64,000 bases of DNA from Sphingomonas kaistensis. Lineage in GTDB: Bacteria; Pseudomonadota; Alphaproteobacteria; Sphingomonadales; Sphingomonadaceae. The translations under genes were made by a program, and so were the position numbers. How positions within the stretch are numbered: position 1 is the stretch's first letter; every line of letters starts with the position of its first letter. Under the pieces are notes generated by a model. The model did not search any database. It was given only the letters and a program-made list of their open reading frames with translations, and was not told the DNA's origin. The DNA is taken from assembly GCF_036884275.1 (NCBI RefSeq), contig NZ_CP145607.1:2591001-2655000 (forward strand), given 5' to 3'. Positions 44,959 to 52,696 of this stretch are shown in pieces.

Positions 44959-47064
44959 TCAATCGATGATGTGAACGAGTGGATTGCCAGCGGCAAAGTC
45001 GCCGATCTGTCGGACTTCTAAGCGCCACGGACGCGGCGCCATCTGATCGAGCATAATTGATGAGATGACTGAATGCGGGCTGTCGCTATGTGCCTCGATC
45101 GTCATGCCCAATCCGTCGCGTAGAGTTACCCGATAGGCTTCGCGGCTACTTCCCAAGGGCGCATCGACATTGTCGAGCCAAGCGCCCCCGTCCCTGCAAC
45201 GCCGCACCCACGACAGCTCCAAGCCACCGGCTGTCTCACGCACATTTAGGTGCGCCGGCGCCCACGGTCGCGCTGCAGTGCCCGCAACCGGCAAAGTCGC
45301 TTCGGCCGCTGCATTGTCTGGACCGGAAACGCGTGCCGTGAAGACGGTACCCACAACCTCGCGAGGAACTTTGAACGTGGCCAATGATGCGGGATCAAGA
45401 AGGATCGCCGACGATCCTGCGTCATGTGGAGCGTCGCGACCACTATCGAAACGCCGCCTGACCAGACGAGACAACTCATACTTCGCGGCGCCCATCGGTT
45501 TCGCGATGGCAAACTGCATAAATTCGCCATCGACGCAGATAAGATTGGCGCCCGCGAACATCGCCTCGTCGGTGCAACTCGTCAGCTCGGGGTCTTGGTC
45601 GAACTCCACTTCGATGATGTTTTGGAGATCAAGCAACGATCCCGATGCGCTCGGCAGCGGCCTGCGAAGGCGCCCCAAAGGTGCGGCGACACGGGCCGAT
45701 ATCGTTTCGACTTCAGTCCCCGCGCTATTGATGACGACTGGTAAAGCTCTGAAGGGCTTGTGGCCGCCACTGACAAGAATAGCGATCTCGAGATCGTTCG
45801 AAAGCGAGGGGTTTGGCAACTCGACCAGAGCGATCGTCAGATCCTCACGCTGTAGCATGGGTGTTTTCGTTGGAGCCTCAACGTCGACGACGTTTGGCGT
45901 GTTAAGCTCATTCGTTGGCCGCAGACGCAATCTTAGCTGGCCAGCGTTCAAGGTCTTCTCGCAGACCACGAAATCTCGCGAAGAGCCGGATCCAACGTGA
46001 TCGCCAACTTGTATCGCCGCGTAGCTTAGCGGCAGGGTCAGCCAATAGGCTTTAGACTCCTGTGCAACCTGCTGAAGCTGTTCAAAGGCAAGCGCCTTGG
46101 CACGCTCGCCGCTCATGGCCGCTGGAAGCTCTATACGGCGAAGCCGCTCGACACCTGGCTGCCGTGCGCTTTTCTCTCCGGCAAGATAGTCGATCGCCGG
46201 ATCAAAGTAACGCACCGACACCTTGGTCGGCACCTCGCACTGACCATCCATTCTAAAATGAGATTGCCGATCGCTTTCCAGTGCCCAAAAATGGCTGTCG
46301 ATCACATGCTGACTTGAGGCAGCACCAATTCCCCATTTTCGGCCGTCGTAGCTTAAGGCTGGCTTTAAGGCGTCGAATAAGGGCTGAAGGGCAACCGCCC
46401 CATTGTCACCGGTCAACGCGAAACCATCAAGCTTGTGAGGACGGTCGTTGGTGACCCCAGCAAGATCGAGTTCGCTCCTCACTATGTCGTCAGCGATGAT
46501 CGGATCCCCGTTGGCGAGAACCTCCACGGTGATGAGCGGCAAGCGATTACCGAAACTCGAGAGGTCGAAATTCTCGAAAACGAGGTACGCGATCCCTCGG
46601 AACGCCGGTGTGTTTTCCTCGCCGAGCAACGACGCGATCAGAGGGTCACTCAATTGATCCTCGTCGCCGTGATTCAGTCGAAGCGTGAACGACACATCTT
46701 GCCGTCCCTCGCCATCTCGTATCAATCTGCCATCGGCCCAAATACGGCCGACATCTTCGACAAAGCCCGAGCTCAAGCCGTAGGCAAAGCTGACACTACT
46801 TGCCTGTTCGCTGACGGATTTGCTTACCAGTGCGGTGGCAACTGGCTCTGATGCCCAAAGCACCACTCCCGCCACCCGCATCTGTCGCAGGACACGGGGA
46901 ATCGGATCGCCATATTGCGACGAGGGCGCCCTCAGGTCCGATAGCCTGGTGCCCGAGCCGGCACCGAAGCTACGATCGAACTGACGACCAACAAACGAAC
47001 CTACAAGCCCGCCGACGGGCCCACCGATCGCGGCACCCGCAGCGCTGAGAACTAGCGTTGCCAT
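44959..47064 (-). CDS. GTA gp15-like baseplate hub/tail protein
   Basis: 701 residues. N-terminus has glycine-rich hydrophobic LVLSAAGAAIGGPVGGLVGSFVGRQFDR then YGDPIPRVLRQMRVAGVVLWASEP; the body has the phage-tail-3 pattern, with a C-terminal fibronectin-like domain around AAGGLELSWVRR and RLEVRQIGDFA. In Rhodobacter GTA gp15 is about 1300 residues with an N-terminal TIM-barrel-like domain; here that part is lacking. ATG 47064 overlaps the gp14 stop (TAATG). It would form the receptor-binding hub. GC content is lower than in the first 40 kb. Confidence 0.85.
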   Translation of the reverse strand: MATLVLSAAGAAIGGPVGGLVGSFVGRQFDRSFGAGSGTRLSDLRAPSSQYGDPIPRVLRQMRVAGVVLWASEPVATALVSKSVSEQASSVSFAYGLSSGFVEDVGRIWADGRLIRDGEGRQDVSFTLRLNHGDEDQLSDPLIASLLGEENTPAFRGIAYLVFENFDLSSFGNRLPLITVEVLANGDPIIADDIVRSELDLAGVTNDRPHKLDGFALTGDNGAVALQPLFDALKPALSYDGRKWGIGAASSQHVIDSHFWALESDRQSHFRMDGQCEVPTKVSVRYFDPAIDYLAGEKSARQPGVERLRRIELPAAMSGERAKALAFEQLQQVAQESKAYWLTLPLSYAAIQVGDHVGSGSSRDFVVCEKTLNAGQLRLRLRPTNELNTPNVVDVEAPTKTPMLQREDLTIALVELPNPSLSNDLEIAILVSGGHKPFRALPVVINSAGTEVETISARVAAPLGRLRRPLPSASGSLLDLQNIIEVEFDQDPELTSCTDEAMFAGANLICVDGEFMQFAIAKPMGAAKYELSRLVRRRFDSGRDAPHDAGSSAILLDPASLATFKVPREVVGTVFTARVSGPDNAAAEATLPVAGTAARPWAPAHLNVRETAGGLELSWVRRCRDGGAWLDNVDAPLGSSREAYRVTLRDGLGMTIEAHSDSPHSVISSIMLDQMAPRPWRLEVRQIGDFAAGNPLVHIID

Positions 47065-47456
47065 TATTCCGCTTCTCCGCAGTGTGTGTAGATGCGGCAA
47101 TCGCCGCTTAAACGCGTCGGCATTTTCCGCGTAACGACCTTGCCCGCGACGATGTCAGCATGAACAAGAAACCCGTTGCTGATCACCCCAAAGTGAAAGC
47201 AGCGGGGCAGCTTGAAGACAGCCAAGTCATTAGTCATTGGAATGGATCGCTCGCTTCTCGCGAACCATCGAGCAAGCTCGGCATCCACTTCGCTCCAGCT
47301 GCCGTCGCTCACACGATAAGTCGGCGGCTCGGACACGATGAGATCGAACGCGCTCAAGACCAGCCCAAGGCAATCCAGGCCTATCAAGGGATCACGACCC
47401 TGAAAGCGAAATGGGACACCGACGAGAGATAGAGCGCGCTCGTGCGGCTCAAGCAC
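47064..47456 (-). CDS. GTA gp14-like NlpC/P60 cell-wall peptidase
   Basis: 130 residues with the NlpC/P60 catalytic cysteine in GLDCLGLVLSAF, histidine in CFHFGVIS and a further polar residue in VHADIV. In GTA particles this peptidase sits at the tail tip and opens peptidoglycan of the recipient cell. It overlaps gp13 (7 bases) and gp15, all ordered as in Rhodobacter capsulatus GTA. Short length is normal for this subfamily. Confidence 0.87.
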   Translation of the reverse strand: MLEPHERALSLVGVPFRFQGRDPLIGLDCLGLVLSAFDLIVSEPPTYRVSDGSWSEVDAELARWFARSERSIPMTNDLAVFKLPRCFHFGVISNGFLVHADIVAGKVVTRKMPTRLSGDCRIYTHCGEAE

Positions 47457-48252
47457 CCGGGAAGCGCATGAGAATTTCGGAACCGGGCAAATCCGGTTCG
47501 CCGCGAAAGTTCAGGATGTTTCCGAAGCGCTCCGCGCACGTCGTACGGCGACCGTCGCACCCTTGATGCGCAATTGCCCGGTCTCCCGCCTTGATCGGAA
47601 ATTCGGGCACATCATGCAGCAGAAGCTTGTTGCCCTCGGTCGAAAGGATGCTTTGTTCGACCCCGCAGTTTGCCCCGCTGATCCATCGTAGCCGGCCCAT
47701 TGCGTAACCATCGATATCGCTCACATCGACCGTAAGCTCATTCGCGTTCGCCTTGATGACGCAGAGCCGGGTTCGACGCGTGCGCATATCGATGCGGCAG
47801 TGCCGGTCGCCAAGAACGGCCCGGCATTCCGGACTGGTCTGAATGCACGGAGGTCGCCGGATCGCAGGTGGAAGCAAGTCGATAGACATCGACACCTCGC
47901 CTCCTTCGACGACGACCTTGTCAAGTTCGCCGTTGCAGATGGGTATCGCATCACCATCTCGATGCCAGTCGCTCGCAAGCAGACGAACAGTCGAGCCATT
48001 CCATCTTCCGGAAGTCAGATCCCCCAGGCGCAATGCCGGACTGCTCAGTCCACCACCGAGTTCGAGCCTGCTTCCATACATGCGATCGCGGAGGATGAGA
48101 TTGCTGGGCTTCAGATCCATGTCGGCTTCCAGCGACATGGATCCGACTTGCTGGCGTTGGTCCTGACTAGTTGTCGCGAAGCCCACCCCGTCTGGTCGTT
48201 GGACGATCCAGTTGTATGTCGCGATTGTGAGATCGGAAAGGGACTGACTCAT
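47449..48252 (-). CDS. GTA gp13-like DUF2163 tail protein
   Basis: 267 residues of the DUF2163/Phage_BR0599 type: MSQSLSDLTIATYNWIVQRPDGVGFATTSQDQ is the typical beginning, with a body of beta strands and two paired cysteines (CRAVLGDRHCRI; ISGANCGVEQ). It forms the hub between tail tube and tip. ATG 48252 overlaps the preceding stop (ATGA). The order DUF2460-DUF2163-NlpC/P60-gp15 is the standard GTA order. Confidence 0.88.
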   Translation of the reverse strand: MSQSLSDLTIATYNWIVQRPDGVGFATTSQDQRQQVGSMSLEADMDLKPSNLILRDRMYGSRLELGGGLSSPALRLGDLTSGRWNGSTVRLLASDWHRDGDAIPICNGELDKVVVEGGEVSMSIDLLPPAIRRPPCIQTSPECRAVLGDRHCRIDMRTRRTRLCVIKANANELTVDVSDIDGYAMGRLRWISGANCGVEQSILSTEGNKLLLHDVPEFPIKAGDRAIAHQGCDGRRTTCAERFGNILNFRGEPDLPGSEILMRFPGA

Positions 48253-50543
48253 GCCTCACGAACCTCGATCAACGGTACGGTGGTGAGTTCACCAGCCAGA
48301 TACGTCTTGCGATTGATGCGCAGGCTCGATTCTTCGAACCGAACCGGCACGTCGAACAAGAATCCCGCACGAACTTCGATGCCCATTCCGGGTGCTTCGG
48401 CGAATTCGATGATGCCCCCGTCCGTCAGATCCCAAGCATCGACTGCCGAACCATTGAGCGAAACCGAAACGGTGTCCGCCACCGGTCGCGTGATCCGACG
48501 CACCTCACCTTCGCCATAATTTTTGATAAGCTCAAACGTGTGCCGCTCACCGTCACCAATGCCGAGCAGCACGTCGGTCGACCTCGGGTCGTCTATCATT
48601 CCCGAAGAGCTGAAATCAGTGCTGTCGCGGAAGCGAAACGCGACGGCATTGCCTCGCATCTCCCGAAAGAATGCAAGGAGTTCCTGAATATCGTTGATGC
48701 TCCGCAACCCAGGCCCGATGTCGAAGCGCAAGCGAGCCTGTTGCCAATCAACATTGCGATATTCGAAGCCGCCTGGTGACGTCGCTATCGTTGTCGAGAA
48801 GCAGGGCTCAACCGTAGCGTTCATCCCGACCTCAAGCGGAAACGTCACATCGCGGAAAGCTTTCACTTCCTGCTCTCCTTCGAAAATAGTGAGGTTGTCG
48901 CGAAACACCTGTGGCAAGGCCCATAGAAAGACCTCGCCAAAGCCCGTATCGGCGGCCAGATTCGCGGCTGCGATGATCTCGTTCCAGTCACGCGTCCGGT
49001 CAGGCGCGCCGACGAAGCCGGCGAGATAGTGACATCGGTCGAGCGCGTAACCGAGCCGCGTTCTTGCCGTCTCCAAAGCCCGCTCGCGGCTGACAGTCAG
49101 CCCTTGCGTGACCCAATCATAATCTTCGAGTTGGAGCACATCGAAGGCAGGTGCCTGCCACGCAGTCGGGAGGTTTGCGCGAACCAGTTCGGGCGCGTCC
49201 CTACGCATGATCGACGGAAGAAATACCAAAATATGCGACTGAAGATCGGGCGCGCGCACTCTCGCAGCGGCCACGATGGCAGCCGTGGCGTTCGCCAAGA
49301 CATCCCCAGCGGCTTCGAGCACCTGCACTTGCTCCGCTGAAACCTGTCGCACATCCCTGATGGGGACGTGTCCCACAGGCCATCGCTCCGCCGCGGCGGA
49401 ATCGTACAAGCAAATCGCATGATCTGCCGTCACCCACCACCAGGGCTCGCCGATCTGTAACTTAGGAGAAAGGCCGGCGTCGTTGCCGATGCTGACGAAC
49501 TCCGAAGCAATGCGCCCAAGATACGCTACGGGCTCCGCGACTGCAGGCGAAAGCAGAGAGGACGGCGGCACCCATCCGGTACGCGCCGGCTCCCCATTCC
49601 AAGCCCGCTGCTTCCAGTCCTCCGGGCAGAGCTCTTCCAGCAGCTCCATCGAGAGCGACCAGATGATCTGGTATCTTCGTGCCTTCGCGATCGATGCGAA
49701 GCTTTCGTGCCAACGCCTTGCCGGAAGGCAGAGCGTTCTTCCCGGATCGACCAGTCCGTCGCCGCCAAGAGCGGGATAATGGCTCATTCCGACATAGTGA
49801 TCGATGAGATCGCGGTAGCCGAGCCTTTCGAGGCCATCGATCACGCGTTCGGGCGTCAGGTGGTAAGCATCGTCGTAGGCGGTGCAGATGCGGAACTTGT
49901 GTTCAGGCACGATCGCGTCATTCAGCCCAATGACACTTCCCGAACCCAAGCATTCGATGTCGCTCAGTTCGACAACCGCATCGACCGGCGCCCCGAAACG
50001 CTCCGAACTGTCTGCGATGAAGTCAGGCGGGACAAGACTGATGAACATTCGCCGCACGTCGCGAACGTCCACAGTCTCGCTGTTCTCGTCGGTCTGAAAA
50101 CCCGCCTTCAAATTATCGAAAGGCAACTCGACACGGGCATCGCTGCCGCTTCCCGTCGCGTAATTCCACAAGCGCACATACCAGGTGCGATCCGCCCCTT
50201 GCTCATCCCGACCTTCGATCGTGAGCGTAGCGCCGTTAATCGAATCGAGTGGCGCCAATCCGGTCGACTGCCACCGGAAGCGCAGCGTACACCGTGAATA
50301 GTCGCTCTTCGGCTCCCGCCGATGCGCCACATGCACAGCGCTATCGACTGTCGTGTAGATCAGGCCAACGAGGTCGCTCTTACGACCGAATGTTGCAGTG
50401 GCCGTGAGCCTATTTTCGTCGGGATGACTGACGACGCAGGCCATCGCACCGCGCGGAAAATCGACCGTCCAATGCGAGGGTTCGAACCGCTTGATAACGT
50501 CCCGCTGCAGGCGCGGATCGTCTTGCGTCAACCAGTGGCGCAT
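48249..50543 (-). CDS. Fusion of a ~550-residue TIM-barrel-like domain with a DUF2460 (gp12-like) distal tail domain
   Basis: 764 residues. The last 210 residues match DUF2460/TIGR02217: VKAFRDVTFPLEVG, the GPGLRSINDIQELLAFFREMRGN repeat-helix segment, FRFRDSTDF, VADTVSVSLNGS. Ahead of it are a beta-rich domain (1-200) and a segment (about 210-550) that reads like a glycoside-hydrolase TIM barrel, with LQIGEPWWW and DYVGMSHY-type strands; the glutamate of GEPW would be the acid/base by analogy. Ordinary GTA gp12 proteins are only about 210 residues. The layout resembles non-contractile tail-sheath proteins, though I cannot verify this. It starts just 27 bases after the tail-tube gene ends. 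Confidence 0.8.
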   Translation of the reverse strand: MRHWLTQDDPRLQRDVIKRFEPSHWTVDFPRGAMACVVSHPDENRLTATATFGRKSDLVGLIYTTVDSAVHVAHRREPKSDYSRCTLRFRWQSTGLAPLDSINGATLTIEGRDEQGADRTWYVRLWNYATGSGSDARVELPFDNLKAGFQTDENSETVDVRDVRRMFISLVPPDFIADSSERFGAPVDAVVELSDIECLGSGSVIGLNDAIVPEHKFRICTAYDDAYHLTPERVIDGLERLGYRDLIDHYVGMSHYPALGGDGLVDPGRTLCLPARRWHESFASIAKARRYQIIWSLSMELLEELCPEDWKQRAWNGEPARTGWVPPSSLLSPAVAEPVAYLGRIASEFVSIGNDAGLSPKLQIGEPWWWVTADHAICLYDSAAAERWPVGHVPIRDVRQVSAEQVQVLEAAGDVLANATAAIVAAARVRAPDLQSHILVFLPSIMRRDAPELVRANLPTAWQAPAFDVLQLEDYDWVTQGLTVSRERALETARTRLGYALDRCHYLAGFVGAPDRTRDWNEIIAAANLAADTGFGEVFLWALPQVFRDNLTIFEGEQEVKAFRDVTFPLEVGMNATVEPCFSTTIATSPGGFEYRNVDWQQARLRFDIGPGLRSINDIQELLAFFREMRGNAVAFRFRDSTDFSSSGMIDDPRSTDVLLGIGDGERHTFELIKNYGEGEVRRITRPVADTVSVSLNGSAVDAWDLTDGGIIEFAEAPGMGIEVRAGFLFDVPVRFEESSLRINRKTYLAGELTTVPLIEVREA

Positions 50544-50569
50544 GTGGGTTTCCTCAATCCTTGGGGTAA

Positions 50570-50980
50570 TCAGTCGATAGTGACCGCTCCGGCGCTTCGA
50601 AGCGTGGCTGCATAGGTCGCTTCGTCATTGACCGTGGCTTCGAAGCTCAAACTCGAGACGATAAAGCGACCACGCACAGCCGTGCCCTCATCGAGCGTCA
50701 AAGCGCATTCGACTGGCTCCCCCCGAAAGGCTTTGTCGCGAAGGAGGTGCTCGCCGATCGATCCCAGGTACATTCCGCTAAAGGCGAGCTCGAGCGAACG
50801 CAGCCCCGCACCCGGTAGCAATCGTCGCCACCCCTCGTCGCCGCCATCGGTGACCTCGACCTGTTCTTGCAAGATCTTCCATCCACTAAGCCGCACTCCC
50901 TCAACGAGTACGAAGTTAGACGAGGTTCCCGGGTCACAGATCCGGAGCACACAGTCGCTTCCGCGCAAGGGAAGGTTCAT
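50570..50980 (-). CDS. GTA gp9-like major tail tube protein
   Basis: 136 residues of the TP901-1-type major tail protein: beta-rich, with LLRDKAFRGEPVECALTLDEGTAVRGRFIVSSLSFEA and the C-terminal TYAATLRSAG pattern. ATG 50980 overlaps the DUF3168 stop by four bases. In Rhodobacter GTA this gene is followed by gp10 and the tape measure gp11; here the next gene is the DUF2460 fusion. Confidence 0.87.
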   Translation of the reverse strand: MNLPLRGSDCVLRICDPGTSSNFVLVEGVRLSGWKILQEQVEVTDGGDEGWRRLLPGAGLRSLELAFSGMYLGSIGEHLLRDKAFRGEPVECALTLDEGTAVRGRFIVSSLSFEATVNDEATYAATLRSAGAVTID

Positions 50981-51372
50981 TCCGAGGCTCCACGCTCTGG
51001 CTCGATCAGGCGAGCGCGAAATTCGAAGGTGCAACTCCATGGTCCGCCCGGGTTGCGGGAGCGTCGTTTGCCGGTCAGCACGAAGGTGCTGAGATGCCAC
51101 GCGGGCCCGGTATCAAGCGCTTCAAGGAGGACTTCTGCTTCTCCTTCGCGCGTCAACAGACGCGATGGTTGCTCGTCCCAAAGAACAAGCTGCAAGGAGA
51201 TTTCGCGCCCGTCTCTGCCCACGCAGCTCCAGTCGCGCTCATCGTTACAATTGACTACGGCATAAGGGAAAAGGGCGCGAGCCGGGGCATCGTGATAGAC
51301 ACCGGTGAAGAGCGAACTCCCATCGAGCTTGGCGACCAGCGCTCCCTGGAGCGCAGTGCTCGCGCTAGTCAT
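50977..51372 (-). CDS. DUF3168 head-tail connector protein (gp8-like)
   Basis: 131 residues. ALQGALVAKLDGSSLFTGVYHDAPARALFPYAVVN is the DUF3168 beginning (tail terminator family); LVLWDEQPSRLLTREGEAEVLLEALD continues it. It overlaps both neighbours by four bases, so translation within the module is coupled. Confidence 0.86.
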   Translation of the reverse strand: MTSASTALQGALVAKLDGSSLFTGVYHDAPARALFPYAVVNCNDERDWSCVGRDGREISLQLVLWDEQPSRLLTREGEAEVLLEALDTGPAWHLSTFVLTGKRRSRNPGGPWSCTFEFRARLIEPERGASE

Positions 51373-51692
51373 CGTTGTTCCTCGCAGCGGAGAACCAAAC
51401 GGTCAGGCAGTTTCGGATCGTCGACAATCTGACGGACGAGCAGGCGGCGCCCCCGCCACCGGATCTGCTGGTCCACGGAAAACTCGCCCTGCCGGCGCAC
51501 CGTCACTCGGTAGCGTGGCATGGCGCTCACACTCATCGCCTCGTCGGCCGCCCCGACGCCTTCGGCAACGATTTCCGCCAAGCAGCTGAGCATCAAGCTC
51601 ATCTCCTCGCTCGAGACACCAGTCTCCGACCGAAATGAGGATCGCGCCCAAAGCTCGACGCGCTGCGTCAGTCTCCCTGCAAACTCGCTCAT
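51369..51692 (-). CDS. Head-tail adaptor (gp7-like)
   Basis: 107 residues with the phage head-closure pattern: FAGRLTQRVELWARSSF, YRVTVRRQGEFSVDQQIRWRGRRLLVRQIVDDPK. It should form the interface between capsid portal and tail. ATG 51692 overlaps the gp6 stop (ATGA). Confidence 0.86.
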   Translation of the reverse strand: MSEFAGRLTQRVELWARSSFRSETGVSSEEMSLMLSCLAEIVAEGVGAADEAMSVSAMPRYRVTVRRQGEFSVDQQIRWRGRRLLVRQIVDDPKLPDRLVLRCEEQR

Positions 51693-52210
51693 CGGAATAG
51701 CCCTGCCTTGCGATAAGGACGCCACAGGGCGGTCACGGCCTTCGGCAGGTCGCCGATCTGACCATCGCGATTGGCAAACATCGCGGCCGCAAGGCGCAGG
51801 ATGCCCTGACGGATCGGCTCCGGCACGCCGTTGCCGTCAATGGCCATTCCGGCAGTGCCGCTCACAACATAGGTCTGCCCGCATGCAAGACCCGCAACCA
51901 ATCCGCGCCCGTCGTAATCAATGTCGCACCGGTAGCTCGTTCCTGCGACCGCTGTGTCGTCGGATGCGCGCCGGATCGATGTGATCGATCGAACCGGCTG
52001 CACGGGAAGAAGCGTCCAGCTTTCGCCCGCGCGCACAACGGCCTCGAAATCGCGAGCGACCAGCGCCTGATTGAGAAACGTCTCGCACATCTCGCTCGCC
52101 GTGCGCAGCAACCCGGCAAGCAAGGCTTCCTCCTCACCCGTTTCGACGCGGGCGTAAGCCTGCACTTCCGACAGAGTGACGCACAGCGGACTTATATCCT
52201 GACGGATCAT
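51689..52210 (-). CDS. gp6-like head-tail connector
   Basis: 173 residues of the phage head-tail connector (gp6/phiE125 gp8) type: LSEVQAYARVETGEEEALLAGLLRTASEMCETFLNQAL helical start, then VQPVRSITSIRRASDD. It forms the ring under the portal. Its ATG overlaps the stop of the 93-residue gene by one base. Confidence 0.87.
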   Translation of the reverse strand: MIRQDISPLCVTLSEVQAYARVETGEEEALLAGLLRTASEMCETFLNQALVARDFEAVVRAGESWTLLPVQPVRSITSIRRASDDTAVAGTSYRCDIDYDGRGLVAGLACGQTYVVSGTAGMAIDGNGVPEPIRQGILRLAAAMFANRDGQIGDLPKAVTALWRPYRKAGLFR

Positions 52211-52491
52211 CAGCGCACCTCCACACGGACGAGGATCGAGCGGCTGTCCTGCCGCCCCTGACTGGTCACGATCTGATTGAGAAGGCGATAGACCTTGCCC
52301 GGGCGTCCCCCGCTGACATTCACCGTCGCGTTCGCGTTATCGAAGCGGCTGCCATCGATGGTCACCCCGCCGCTTTCGACCGGCACGACGCTCCACAATG
52401 ACTCGGTCAGGACATCGTCGGTCAGGTAGCGAAGCCCCCAATCGACGCTGTAGTCGAGGGCGCTGCCCGGGTCTTTCAGAACAAGAGCCAT
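52210..52491 (-). CDS. Phage fiber-tail adaptor-like small protein
   Basis: 93 residues: KDPGSALDYSVDWGLRYLTDDVLTESLWSVVPVESGGVTIDGSRFDNANATVNVSGGRPGKVYRLLNQI in pieces, a beta-sandwich-like protein similar to 'fiber-tail adaptor' entries in phage clusters. It starts at ATG 52491 behind a perfect GAGGAGG ribosome-binding site. It is next to the tail spike gene (with a 43-codon frame between), a sensible place for attaching a fiber. Confidence 0.7.
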   Translation of the reverse strand: MALVLKDPGSALDYSVDWGLRYLTDDVLTESLWSVVPVESGGVTIDGSRFDNANATVNVSGGRPGKVYRLLNQIVTSQGRQDSRSILVRVEVR

Positions 52492-52500
52492 GTGGCCTCC

Positions 52501-52632
52501 TCAGCGTGCTTCGGGAATGATGGTCTGGTCGATCAGGGGTGTGACGGTCCGCTTCGGCGGCGCCTTGGAGGGTGCAGCCGTCGCCAGCGCCGCGATCGGC
52601 TGCTGTGCGAGCGCAAAGGCTCCAATGCTCAT
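52501..52632 (-). CDS. 43-residue small protein in the virion operon
   Basis: A short frame of 43 codons starting ATG 52632, with AAAGGG upstream. It begins MSIGAFALAQQPIAALATAA and continues APPKRTVTPLIDQTIIPEAR; a weakly hydrophobic N-terminus and a proline-rich end. Its stop is 9 bases before the fiber-tail adaptor start. It fills the gap between spike and adaptor and keeps the coupled layout of the operon, which supports it as a gene, but I know no homologue. Confidence 0.6.
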   Translation of the reverse strand: MSIGAFALAQQPIAALATAAPSKAPPKRTVTPLIDQTIIPEAR

Positions 52633-52696
52633 GGAGAGCCCTTTCCACAGGATTTAGTATTGAGGTGAGGCCGTCTTGGCCGGCTCGGTCAGTGGC

